Assembly: GCA_036172665.1 (NCBI GenBank) | Contig: CM069870.1 | Span: 69,130,212 to 69,194,211 of the forward strand | From: Prosopocoilus inquinatus | Taxonomy: Eukaryota > Arthropoda > Insecta > Coleoptera > Lucanidae | Length of the DNA: 64,000 bases | Direction of reading: 5' to 3' | Part shown: positions 23,601 through 32,280 of the stretch, in pieces | How the letters are laid out: every line of letters begins with the position of its first letter | Position numbering within the stretch: position 1 is the first letter of the stretch | Position numbers and translations under genes: made by a program | Notes under the pieces: generated by a model | What the model saw: the letters and a program-made list of their open reading frames with translations, nothing else | Database searches by the model: none | Told to the model about the DNA's origin: nothing

Positions 23601-26600
23601 TTTGATTTAAGTAACGTCGGCAATTATTTTGCAGTGCCATCTGTAGAATTTTTTCAGAACCAATTTCCTTTGCAATAGTTACCAATGGATTGCAGATTTG
23701 TTAAATAGTTTTTTTTTTAATTATGTCTTGTTTAAGTTCTATAACTTAAAAAAATAAAAACCCCATTAACCGAACCTGTCAAATTATATTTCAAACTCAA
23801 ACACATTTAATTGTTTCTTTACAGAACACAGTATCTATATTTATTTCTTTTATGTTTTGATTTATTTCTTGTTTGTTTACGTTGAAATGATTTCTTTTAC
23901 AGTCATTTGTTTTTCAATAGACGGCGACATTTAAAATTGTTGCTTTCTTAAATGTTATTCTTTATATTTTGATTTGTTTCTGCTTTATGTTAAATGGCTT
24001 TTTGGTATATTTTTTTTTCTGATTAAATTATTTGTTTTTACGTCGACTTTTTAGTAGTAGCGCCAACTGTGGGATTTTTGTCGAACCGATTTCTTTCGTT
24101 CACGTTAATTTCAAATTTCAATATATTTTTTTTTATTTAACCTTTTAGCAATTTTTTCACAGCGCCACTTGTAGAATTGTCTTTGGCAATTATTTCCGAT
24201 AGATGGCAGACATCGAGATATTTTTGAAAACATCATTGTAAAATGGTTAAGGCGAGTTAAATGGATGTAAAGAAGAAAAAGGGAGAAGAGTAGCAAGCAA
24301 TACAAAGAAGTCCGAATTTTCGAGACACTTACGAACCTTTCTCCACGCAACACATGAAAAAGTAATTCACAATTCCGTGGGTGTAGTTCAGAATGACTTG
24401 CAGCGGGGGACTGTAGGAGCGTTCCCCGTTGTAAGTCGGAATGTTCAGCAGCTCCAAGATCTCAGCGATCACATGCACGATCCTCCCGGACATTTTATTC
24501 TTGCTGAAGATCGCGGTGAACGAAACCAAGTTGTGCTGCAGGGCCCTCGTTACGATCTGCGATTTCAAAACCTGGGTCTTCCCCGATTTCTCCCACCTGA
24601 AACGATTCTTTTTTTTTTGAAACAATCAAACGGTGACCTGGTGGAGGGTCATACTTAAGCAAAGTCAATAAATTCAGCCACATTTGAAACTCGTCCTCGC
24701 TGCTCTCGTGCATTTGCTGGAGGTGATCGCTCAAGATCTGTTCGAGGACGGCCGAGAAGTACCCCCCTTTATTCGTGTAGGGTTGAAGCGTCTTGATGAT
24801 TAATTCGTCGGTTAGAATCCGGACCAAGAGGGCGAGGTGACCGTCGGTCTTTGCGCTTTGAAATAAAAACTTGGCAGACTTGATCAACATGGAGGGGTTA
24901 TCATGGCCTAGAAATCGGGGAAAACAATTGAATTACGTGGGGGCGCAACGTAACAAGCGTTTACTTATGAAAATTATAATCCGAGCTGCGGTTTGCGATT
25001 TGATTGTTTCGGGGCTCAAGAGCATCTCGTGTATGTCGCCGATCTCGTAGATCAACGAGTTTAATATGTGGATGGGGGTAGAGGGGTGGGACGAACGGTG
25101 CCTGACTGCAAAGTCGATTTCTTGCAGGACGAACTCTGCAATTATTAAACAAATGTGGGGGCGCTTTCGATTGGGGTAAACTACGTGCATGCGCTGAGTG
25201 TTTCTTCATCTCGTTTTAATTTCGTGGAATAAAATGAGATGAAGATACACCGAGTGCGCTTAGTGCACCCCAATCAATCAAAGTGTAATGTGGGAAGAAG
25301 GCCTACCTAGAACATCCCTTGCGTTGACCTGGATGGTGTTCTTCATTGCCTCATCTGTCGTGGGGGCTTGCTCCAGGAAAATGCAGTCCAACAGCAAATT
25401 GATGATCTGCGAGCCCCCCTTTTCGCACTTCAAAATCAAATTCACTATCAAATCCTTGAAGACAGAAAAAAAATTGCATTACGCCTCACAACCACTTTAC
25501 TTTTACGACGGTAGTCACCTCGAGGGCCTCGGACGACCCGAAATACTTGCACCATTCGTCCGTGAAATTATAAAGCTGCAGTATTATGTCGATGGGAACT
25601 AAAAACCAGGAATGAAATTAATTTCTTCCTGTCTGCAAATTTTTTTTTGTAGACAGACTTGTTTGCTGAAGTTGACTGCAAATCGTCGACAGCAACGTCG
25701 ACGATAAGAAGGAGAGTTGGAGGAGAAACGGGACCGTCGCTTTCTTCTGGGATTTCACGGCTTCGCCTTCTTGGAATGTCGTCGGTGTTAAACTCCACTG
25801 CGAACACAACAAGTTCAAGTCGCAGACAAAATTTAATAATAATAATAAGTAAAAAGTTTTTTTTAATCTTAAACCGGACGAAATTGTGATTGGAAATACA
25901 CTCAACGTTTCGCTACAGATTTATAGCTTCATCAGGAGCGAATAAATCTATAGCCAAACGTTGAGTGTATTTCCAATCATAATTCTGCCCGGTTTAAGAT
26001 CAAAAAAACTTGTAACTTGTTACATATCTCATCTGAGAAGAAACAACTTCATTTAATAATAATAATCAGACTTGGGATATTTTGAGTGTTGCCATGGTTA
26101 CATATCTTACGTTGAATAAATCTAAGAGAGCGTTCCGGATGTCTTCGCAGTGGCTGCCGGCGAGATGGCCCAGAATCCCCACCACCGATTTCAGCTTCGG
26201 GGAATCACAGCCCTGCTCGTACGACTTGTTCTGGCAGAAGTCCTTCAATCCGCAGGATAAAACCCTGGTGATCACGGTGTTGGGGAAACAACTGCCGACG
26301 TGCGCGACGACCCAATCGAAATTCGGCGAGTGCTTCACCGACGTGTCTGGCGGCAACAAAACAAACGACAATTTAAATTGAAAACATTCTACCACCGCAA
26401 TAATTGTTCAGGAGGCTGACCTAAGAGGGCGCTGATGCAAGCTTCGGTGTCCGAGTGCATCAAGCAGGATAGGCACTGCGTGGTGATGTCGATTAAAGTC
26501 CTGGTCGCCCTGCAGTTCATCCATAACTGCAACGTTTCGTTCAGACCTGCACGTATACGAATGCTTAAGATCCTATTGGGTCTAATTTCTTTAAAAAATC

Positions 26601-29600
26601 ACTCTGTTTTCTTTGATTGATTCTAAATTTGACTTGAATTTTTGTGCACCAAAAAATTTAAAAAAAATTGCAACCAATAGTTTAAACAGCGACATCCTAC
26701 GATCGCTTCTTGACCTAACATTTTTTTTTTTGTCACGGCCAGCTGAATTGATTAAATGTCATATACGGCCAGTCCAAAGAGCAATAAAAAATGTTTTTGG
26801 AAAAAATTGAAAGCGCGTGTCAAGTGGCGCCCTCAAATTCAAAACTAGTGTCAAAATTTCTGTCATCTTGGAAATTTTTGGTTATGAGAAATATCTATTC
26901 GTCTTGATGGATAAATTCATTTTAAAGCTCAGAGCACATAAAACGCACAAATTCGTTATTTTTACTGCACGGAGTAAACTCCGTTACGTTCGAGATGACG
27001 CTCAAATGGTGCACGGAGTTTGCTCGTTGTGCTCGAGACTCATTTGTGGAGTTCGGAGATCCGCATGCGCAGTTACTTTGTTATTGTTGACATATCAGCT
27101 GATACAGGGAGAGCAAAAATGGCTGACGTGTGCCGTTCCATACCATTAGGGTATTTGCCGCATCTTTTGACTTGTGATTTGTTAAAACGACCAAATTCAA
27201 TGAATAAAGTGGAATTAAATTAAAATTAATATTGTTATTAATTGAAAATGTCTATGGATTCCTTATTGCATTTAAATTAAATCAAACTTCCAAAACTAAA
27301 ACCAGGGAGAACTTGTATGTACGTATGTGCGCTACTGAAAGGTCAATGACACTTACGTTTGACAGCGTTTGACATGCATGGAAGTAAATATTGGTACAAT
27401 ATTGATAAGTGGAACACATTTTCGATATATGGTTGGAACAACTGCAACTTCACACGTGTCAATCATTGTTGCTCTCAATGTACTTGTATATGTGTGCTTC
27501 ATAGCTTCAGTATCTTCACATTTGAATAAAAATACTTTGAATTTCATGTTACTTTGTTGTTATTTCGCTACCGATTACGTTTTATGCTCTTTATTTCGTC
27601 ATTTAACATGTTTGACATAACCTAAAAATCTGACAGTTGATTAATTTGCTCCAGTCACGCTCCAGTATGTTCGCCATAAACGGAAAACACTGTTAGTGAC
27701 GTCGTGAGAGCTGGCTGTACACTGGTTTTGAAACGACCTTAGCCGATATTTAAGTTGTCAAAATAAGCGTCGGTGTCGTAACCATGGTAACAATTAACTA
27801 ATGAGTATAAGAGGCCGCTAGTTGCAACGCTCCGTGACTTGCTTTACGGGAACACATTTTTAGCGAATTGGACTGACCGTATTTGACATATCAATTCAGC
27901 TGGTCGTGCTTTTGGTCAAGACCAGCTGAATTGATATGTCATATACGGCCAGTCCAAAGAGCAATCAAAAATGTTTTCGGAAAAAACGAAAAGCGCGTGC
28001 CAAGTGGCGCCCTCAAGTTCAAAACTAATGTCAAAATAACTGTCATCTTGAAATTTTTGGTTGTGAGTAATATCAGTTTCAGTCTTGATCACAACCTACT
28101 AGATTTCAGGAGAGTCTGCCTTGTGAAATCCAGTAGGTCGTGGTCTTGATATTTAAGTTGTCAAAATAAGCGTCGGTGTATTAACCATGATAACACTTAA
28201 TTAATGAGAATGAGAGAATGACATTTTTACTTAAAAGTGTAATTGGTAACTCCGATGCGAGATGTCGCCACTTGAGCTGTAATTGGTAATGTTACGGTAA
28301 CATTACCGGTAACGTAACATTAAAAATAAATTACCGGTAATTTAACAACACTTAAAGAAAAGATCGAACATCAAAACAATTCCCAGCTCAAATGCATTCA
28401 GTTTTTTGACAGCTGTTCAGTATGGCCAACTGCCATAAAATGAATTCGCCAGATAGCGTCTGGAAATTCGCCAAATTTTGAATAAATAACCTACATCTAA
28501 GCTGTGATAAGCCTTTAAATCATTTGACATTTAGCAGTTGCTCAACACACCTCATGAGTCAGTTACTGCCAACAAGTTTATTAATGAAAAAAAAAATCAA
28601 TTTTCAAGTTTTGTAAACGGCTAGGCACACTTCAGACGTGCCTCATTTATCGTAAGAGGGTCACAATCACTGGTTAAAAATCGCTACTACAGATAAATTT
28701 GTCAAGATGGCAACATTGCTTAGGAATCTTGAAACAGATCCTTGTCATTACGCCGTCTAACTTTTCTAACTTCTAATGTCCTGGAATAGTTTCTAATTTT
28801 CTAGGATAGATTCTAACTGTCTAACTAACTAACAAACTTTTCTAACTTCTGATGTCCTGGAATAGTTTCTAATTTTCTAGGATAGATTCTAACTGTCTAG
28901 GATAGTCTCTAACGTTCTAGGATAGTTTCTAAATTTGTAGGACATCATAGTTGAAATAGATAAGTCATTGCTCGTCAATTCTAACTTTGTTACTATCATT
29001 TTTTTTTATAAAATTTACAAGTCATATGAATTTTTTATAACATTTGTAAGTCATATTTCTGCTGAACAAAACGCGAAAATAAGCTAAAAAAATCCGCCAG
29101 CAGCTAGATGGAAAATTCTGTCTCCAGATATGATTTCATAAGCTAGAACTAGCGGGAAATCCGCTAAGTTGGCAACAATGGTTGCCAATCAACTCGACCA
29201 AAAATTTCTTTTTCGGCATACAGCGTTTCCCCAGAATTTTCTAAGGCAACGTTTCTCAAACTTTTAGATACTTTTGGGTTTCGCGACCCCCTTTTGCGTT
29301 GTGTTATGATTCACGTCCACCCCCCTCTGTCTTGAACACTGATGCTAAACGATTGTTTAATGCTTCCTTCGTATTTTTTAAATATTTGAGACTCATCATT
29401 ACATTCTATAAGTGACAATAATAGCAAATTTGTTTTATTGAAGCTTGTTTGCATATCGTGCAATCCATTGACCTGCTTTTTTTTTCTAAAACTGAACGTG
29501 GGAATATTTACAAGTATGTTCAAAGTAAAAAAAAAACTCACGGTGTATGTACAGTCGCGAGCATTTATGTTTTACCACGAAAGTGTCAAAATAAATTAAA

Positions 29601-31785
29601 TATTTAAGAGACTATTCCTAGCATTCAAAAGAAAGACACGGATCTCCTTAGTTTTAATAAAATATGAGTTCGGTGCCAACCTAAGCAAATTAATGTGTAT
29701 GCAACCTCTTGTAAAAAAAAATACGATAAATTAGTTGCAGTTTGCGTTTTTTTTTTTTTTAATTTATTCTACTGCGCCCCCCTTTAAAGTTTTATTCTAT
29801 GGGGGTATGGGGGCGCGCCCCACAATTTGGGAAACGCTAAGCTAAGAGCTTAAACTGAAAAACACAATTAACAATAAATAATAGTTAAACACAAATTTTT
29901 GAAATTTTTCTGTATTAATTGTAAAAATAAATGAAAGGGAAATAAAAATACAAACCTAACATTACACTTTGATGCTCATTGCAGCAATCAGGAGCGCTGT
30001 TGTCAACTGCATCAAATTTTGAAGTATGTCAAGTACAGTTGCGGCCCTTGAAAACTGGTACACTGAGAATTGACATCAGTGTCCAAAATTCTTAATTTTG
30101 TAATGTGTAAATCAAACCTTAATCTATCATTTTAATGTCAGTGTCATATTTGACAAATCCATGGTAGAATTTAGAGAGATCTGAGTGACGTTTACACCAC
30201 CAAAACATTTGACAAAGTGTATCAGTTTTCAAAGGCCGCAACTGTACGTGCCTTTTTTTTAGAGAGAAAATCGAATTTTCACGTTTAAAAACGTATTACC
30301 TCGAGATGACGTGCAATAATAAACAGAAAAAAATTGAAATAAATTATTATCGAATAAAGCGTTTTGGTTAGATTTTTTTAAATTCTGTCATCGGATGTAA
30401 CGCGATGGTTACTTGTTTACGGATTATTGTTTTTAATTTTGAAATTCGTTCTCGAACATTTCCGTCCATTTTTGAATTTTTTCTTACGATGGTTATTTGT
30501 TTCTATTTTCAAATATTTCTGTAACTTCACAATTTTTTTGACGCTGTTACCGTTATTGTTTGAAAGAAGACTGCCTCGCAGTACTTTTGAGTTAATCATT
30601 TGCTTTTCTTCTCTTTTCATTTGTTTACCTTGGAATTAATTTATTCTTTTTGCTTTCATATTGTGGTTTTCTTTCGCGAAAAATTACAGTCGTCATTTGT
30701 TTCTTTTTTTCTGCTTTCTTCAGGACTTTTCATTTCGTAAAAGTACCTATTATGACAGTGATTAGCTTTTGTTCGTTGGTTTTCGTCAAATTCAAATTAT
30801 TATTAATAATTTGTCTTGAATGTTTGCTATTATTATTTGTTTTAAATTTTAAATCTGCAATTCGTTTTAAGTTCTTCCCTTTCAATCGTCATTTGTTTTT
30901 CTTTTCTCTTGTCAGGAATTTTTGTTTCTTTTTCCATTTATAGTGAGTTTTTCGTTTGTCAAAGGCGTTTATCCTTTTCCTGTTAAATTGCTTACATTTT
31001 TTCAGAAATCGACTAGTTAAAATTTCTTTGGAAATTTTCCTTGCCATGAAATGAAAACTCTATATTTATTTATTTGAATATTTTTCATATTACCTTCAAA
31101 TTGTATTTTTTTATTTAATAAGTAATTTATCTTCTATCAGAAATTGATAAATATGACATCAATTTCTCATACATTATTTATTTCTAATTTCAACATCGAT
31201 GTGAACTTTCGATGTTAACATCGATGTCCCATCCCTAGTTTGCACTGGAACTCTCGAGCTGATGAAGCCCCAAATAGGGCTGAAACAGCTGTACAGAGGG
31301 TTCTCGAGGGATTCATTGCAATCAAAAACGATTTGCAATAATTTTTTATTTAAAAAATTACCTGTAGAGATGTGTGCACGTCCTGCATACTTTGAAGATA
31401 TCTCCCCCAGCAGCTCCAAGGACCACGTGCTGATGATTGGGGCCCAAGCTTCGGCGTTGCCCGCGACGAAGCTGCACAGAATCGTGTGTATCTCGGTAAG
31501 GGTCGGCTCGTCGTATTCTGGAACCGGCGGTAGGGTTCCCGTAGCTATCTCGGTTTCAATGGCGACCACGTAATTTTCGGCGGCCGCATCAAAAACAGAA
31601 CGGAAATACTCAAGCACGGCGTCTCTGGTAGCCGGTAGGGTCTTCAACAGAGACAGAGCGGTTTTCGTCAGATCCAGGGGGTTACATTTTACGCTCTTCG
31701 TCGCCCCCCCGATGAAAACTCGCATTTCGTTCAAAAGATCTTGCTGGTTGGTGTTTCGAAACACGGTCGCTTGAGAAGACACCAT
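14681..31785 (-). CDS. INTS5: Integrator complex subunit 5 (13 exons)
   Basis: A scaffold subunit of Integrator that sits with INTS8 in the phosphatase (PP2A) module and acts in the nucleus on snRNA 3'-end processing and promoter-proximal termination. Exons (transcript order): 31785-31362, 26546-26421, 26346-26111, 25797-25659, 25598-25519, 25454-25307, 25135-24965, 24907-24655, 24596-24337, 22772-22561, 19116-18829, 18529-18218, 14905-14681. All junctions are GT-AG with matching phases; 957 aa, stop TAA. Diagnostic stretches shared with the family: [97 protein letters not shown]. The donor of exon 9 (AAAG|GTTCGT) was preferred over a nearby GTAAGT because only it keeps frame. Length is close to human INTS5 (about 1019 aa). 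Introns 1, 9, 10 and 12 (1.6-4.8 kb) are filled with repeats. Confidence 0.93.
15480..17180. repeat. INTS5 intron 12: dispersed 'AGATGGCGCC' repeat array
   Basis: About ten degenerate units of the family also seen at 8.6-10.3 kb: 'aacgaaagaaattggttcga', then 'aaaatcccacagatggcgcc', then A-rich spacer. Core hits include about 15549, 15768, 16036, 16376 and 16486. The part from 14906 to 15480 is T-rich sequence with no feature seen. Confidence 0.55.
17461..17592. repeat. two tandem GGCAAC hairpins
   Basis: CAAGAAGTTTCAGTATAGGC pairs with its near-exact inverse (GCCTATACTAAAACTTCTTG) across a loop of about 25 nt. A second, weaker hairpin (GCAGGCAACC...GGTTGCCTGTAC) follows immediately. They belong to the hairpin family of the F-box intron units and are preceded at 17217-17260 by the same 'tttttccaggttttcccc' module. 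Confidence 0.6.
18545..18822. repeat. minisatellite filling INTS5 intron 11
   Basis: Eight to ten imperfect copies of a 23-33 bp unit of the type 'atacagtgtgccccaaatca' occupy almost the whole 299-bp intron (18530-18828). The copies nearest exon 11 are the most alike. Only the splice sites are spared. Confidence 0.7.
19260..20510. repeat. INTS5 intron 10 (left): 'AGATGGCGCT/C' repeat array
   Basis: Repeat units of about 110-200 bp with 'acagatggcgctgctaataa' and 'aaaagctaacgtaaaaacaa' (core hits at about 19300, 19410, 19866, 20104, 20435). Adjacent units here are more alike than elsewhere, so this part has probably expanded in tandem. Confidence 0.6.
20560..22290. repeat. ~217-270-bp satellite in INTS5 intron 10, 7 copies
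   Basis: The landmark 'ggcggccgtgcgatct' or a variant occurs near 20656, 20886, 21140, 21371, 21598, 21815 and 22086. Each unit also has 'cgattttcaattgttttt', 'gctgaacgtcattat' and 'ctctcaagattttgat'. Two neighbouring units (about 21442-21658 and 21659-21875) are identical over about 217 bp, which indicates recent unequal exchange. Confidence 0.75.
22960..24240 (-). repeat. INTS5 intron 9: inverted 'GGCGCCATCTGT' repeat array
   Basis: The same dispersed family as at 8.6-10.3 kb but in reverse orientation: 'agcgccatctg.g.aatt' followed by 'gaaccaatttctttt' (about 23008, 23316, 23635, 24060, 24160), separated by T-rich spacer and 'gacggcgggcatgtcaaa' modules. Confidence 0.55.
25173..25275. mobile_element. 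~100-bp foldback in INTS5 intron 6
   Basis: The two halves are near inverse copies (GATTGGGGT..CTGAGTGTTTCTTCATCTCG.TTTA against TAAAATGAGATGAAG...ACCCCAATC), with arms of about 45 bp and almost no spacer. It lies within the 171-bp intron 6. Confidence 0.6.
25868..26000 (-). ncRNA. hammerhead-like core in a 59-bp-arm inverted repeat
   Basis: On the minus strand the centre reads CTGATGA (25936-25930), stem II GCTA/TAGC around an 8-nt loop, GAAA (25911-25908), then CGTT. CGCTC upstream of the core can pair with GAGTG after CGTT, giving a short stem I. One extra A sits between CTGATGA and stem II, so the fit is imperfect. Arms of about 59 bp (ATCTTAAACCGG...) enclose it. It lies in INTS5 intron 3 in the sense orientation. 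This could be a degenerate or non-canonical ribozyme, or simply a foldback element centre. Confidence 0.45.
26735..26900. repeat. dispersed repeat, copy 1
   Basis: 'cagctgaattgat..atgtcatatacggccagtcc' followed by 'agcgcgtgtcaagtggcgcc' and 'tgtcatcttgg' matches 27918-28070 closely. The DNA just before it (26690-26720) holds a fragment of the AGCGACATCCTACGATCGCT cassette of the hammerhead family. Confidence 0.55.
27868..28160. repeat. dispersed repeat, copy 2, starting with a palindrome
   Basis: 27868-27957 is a palindrome with arms of about 38 bp (TTGGACTGACCGTATTTGAC... against its inverse). It is followed by the unit also present at 26735-26900. Near 28083-28140 a second small inverted pair (CCTACTAGATTTCA / TGAAATCCAGTAGG) occurs. 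INTS5 intron 1. Confidence 0.55.
28235..28356 (-). mobile_element. partial hAT MITE (TTACCGGTAA family)
   Basis: Reverse-orientation fragment of the family at 59598-60074 and 62909-63421: 'agatgtcgccacttgagctg', clustered TTACCGGTAA palindromes, and the terminus ..TTTAACAACACT. Only one end is present. Confidence 0.65.
28740..28945. repeat. ~18-20-bp minisatellite 'ttctaactgtctaggatag'
   Basis: About ten imperfect units, plus a longer direct repeat of 'tttctaacttctaatgtcct'. Related words ('ctattctagaaaattagaaa') recur at 61885-61930, where they again adjoin the 'agcggattctccgctagttc' repeat, so this is one composite repeat present at two loci in opposite orientation. Confidence 0.6.
28946..29237 (-). 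repeat. composite repeat shared with 61670-61930
   Basis: 'tccgccagcagctagatg', 'agctagaactagcggg' and 'ccgctaagttggcaac' are the inverse of the sequence at 61672-61775. It joins at 29170 to the inverted copy of the 2.3-3.1 kb repeat. INTS5 intron 1. Confidence 0.5.
29238..29850. mobile_element. hAT-like element remnant
   Basis: The left end AACGTTTCTCAAACTTTTAG and the right end ..CACAATTTGGGAAACGCTAA form imperfect inverted termini. Both are followed inward by C-rich 'gcgacccccttt' and 'gcgccccccttt' blocks, as in many hAT MITEs. It interrupts the inverted repeat copy 29170-31060. An exact 8-bp target duplication could not be assigned. Confidence 0.5.
30036..30244. mobile_element. 209-bp TA-flanked MITE
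   Basis: CAGTTGCGGCCCTTGAAAAC at the left is matched by GTTTTCAAAGGCCGCAACTG at the right, giving arms of about 31 bp. TA flanks both ends (30034-30035 and 30245-30246). No ORF. INTS5 intron 1. Confidence 0.75.
30405..31060. repeat. T/C-skewed repeat, inverted copy of 2290-2960
   Basis: Words such as 'aacatttccgtccatttttg' and 'acagtcgtcatttgtttctt' are the reverse complement of 2.7-2.9 kb. Phe/Leu-rich ORFs on the + strand reflect composition, not genes. Confidence 0.55.
31180..31240. mobile_element. hAT terminus fragment
   Basis: 'caacatcgatgtgaactttc', then 'aacatcgatgtcccatccct' followed by A, resembles the CATCGATG-rich ends of hAT elements that finish CCCATCCCTA. Only one end is visible; it abuts hammerhead copy A3. 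Confidence 0.45.
31251..31307 (+). ncRNA. hammerhead ribozyme motif, copy A3 (stem I deleted)
   Basis: Canonical core CTGATGA (31259-31265), stem II AGCCC/GGGCT with loop CAAATA, GAAA (31282-31285), ACAGCTGT and triplet GUA ending at 31293. The inner 11 nt of stem I (CTACG..CTCTG in other copies) are missing, so CTCGAG directly abuts the core and can pair with CTCGAG at 31302-31307 only across a bulge. It is antisense to INTS5, 55 bp inside intron 1. Confidence 0.55.
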
Positions 31786-32280
31786 CGTTAAATCTTATTT
31801 ACATTTTTCATTTCGCATATGAATATGATAAAGAGGTTAGGTTGTTTTGTTTCAATGTGACCAACCTAAACCTGAAGAATGATTTGAAGCAAACTTCATT
31901 TCGGTGTTACGCGGAATGATAACTCGCGTTTCGTTTTAAAAGATCTCGATGCTTCGGAAGACGGTATAAGTTTGAGAAGACATCTTCGTAAACAATTACA
32001 CTTTTCACTTCACGCATGATGATAAGGTTGGATTGTTTCAATGTGACCAACCTAAAGCTGAAGAACGAATTGAAGCAAACTTCATTTCGGTGTTACGTGG
32101 AATGATAACTCGCGTTTCGTTTTAAAAGATCTTGCTTCGGAAGACGGTATAAGTTTGAGAAGACACCTTTGTAAACAATTATACTTTTCACTTCACGCAT
32201 GATGATAAGGTTAGATTGTTTCAATGTGACCAACCTAAAGCTGAAGAACGATTTGAAGCAAACTTCGTTTCGGCGCTACG
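31711..32280 (-). repeat. three tandem copies of the INTS5 5' end and leader
   Basis: Unit R0 (31711-31913) is the real INTS5 start region. R1 (31914-32098) and R2 (32099-32280) repeat it with divergence: 'aactcgc.tttcgtt..aaaagatct', 'gagaagaca', 'tttcacttcacgcat', 'caatgtgaccaacctaaa'. R1 keeps an ATG in the equivalent position but stops after 14 codons; R2 has lost the ATG. R2 runs into the CFAP144 stop codon, so the whole spacer between the two genes is this repeat. Confidence 0.8.

Noticed and set aside
24329..24335. GTAAGT donor for INTS5 exon 9
   Set aside because: A stronger consensus, but it would leave phase 2 and shift the frame of exon 10; GTTCGT seven bases upstream keeps frame.
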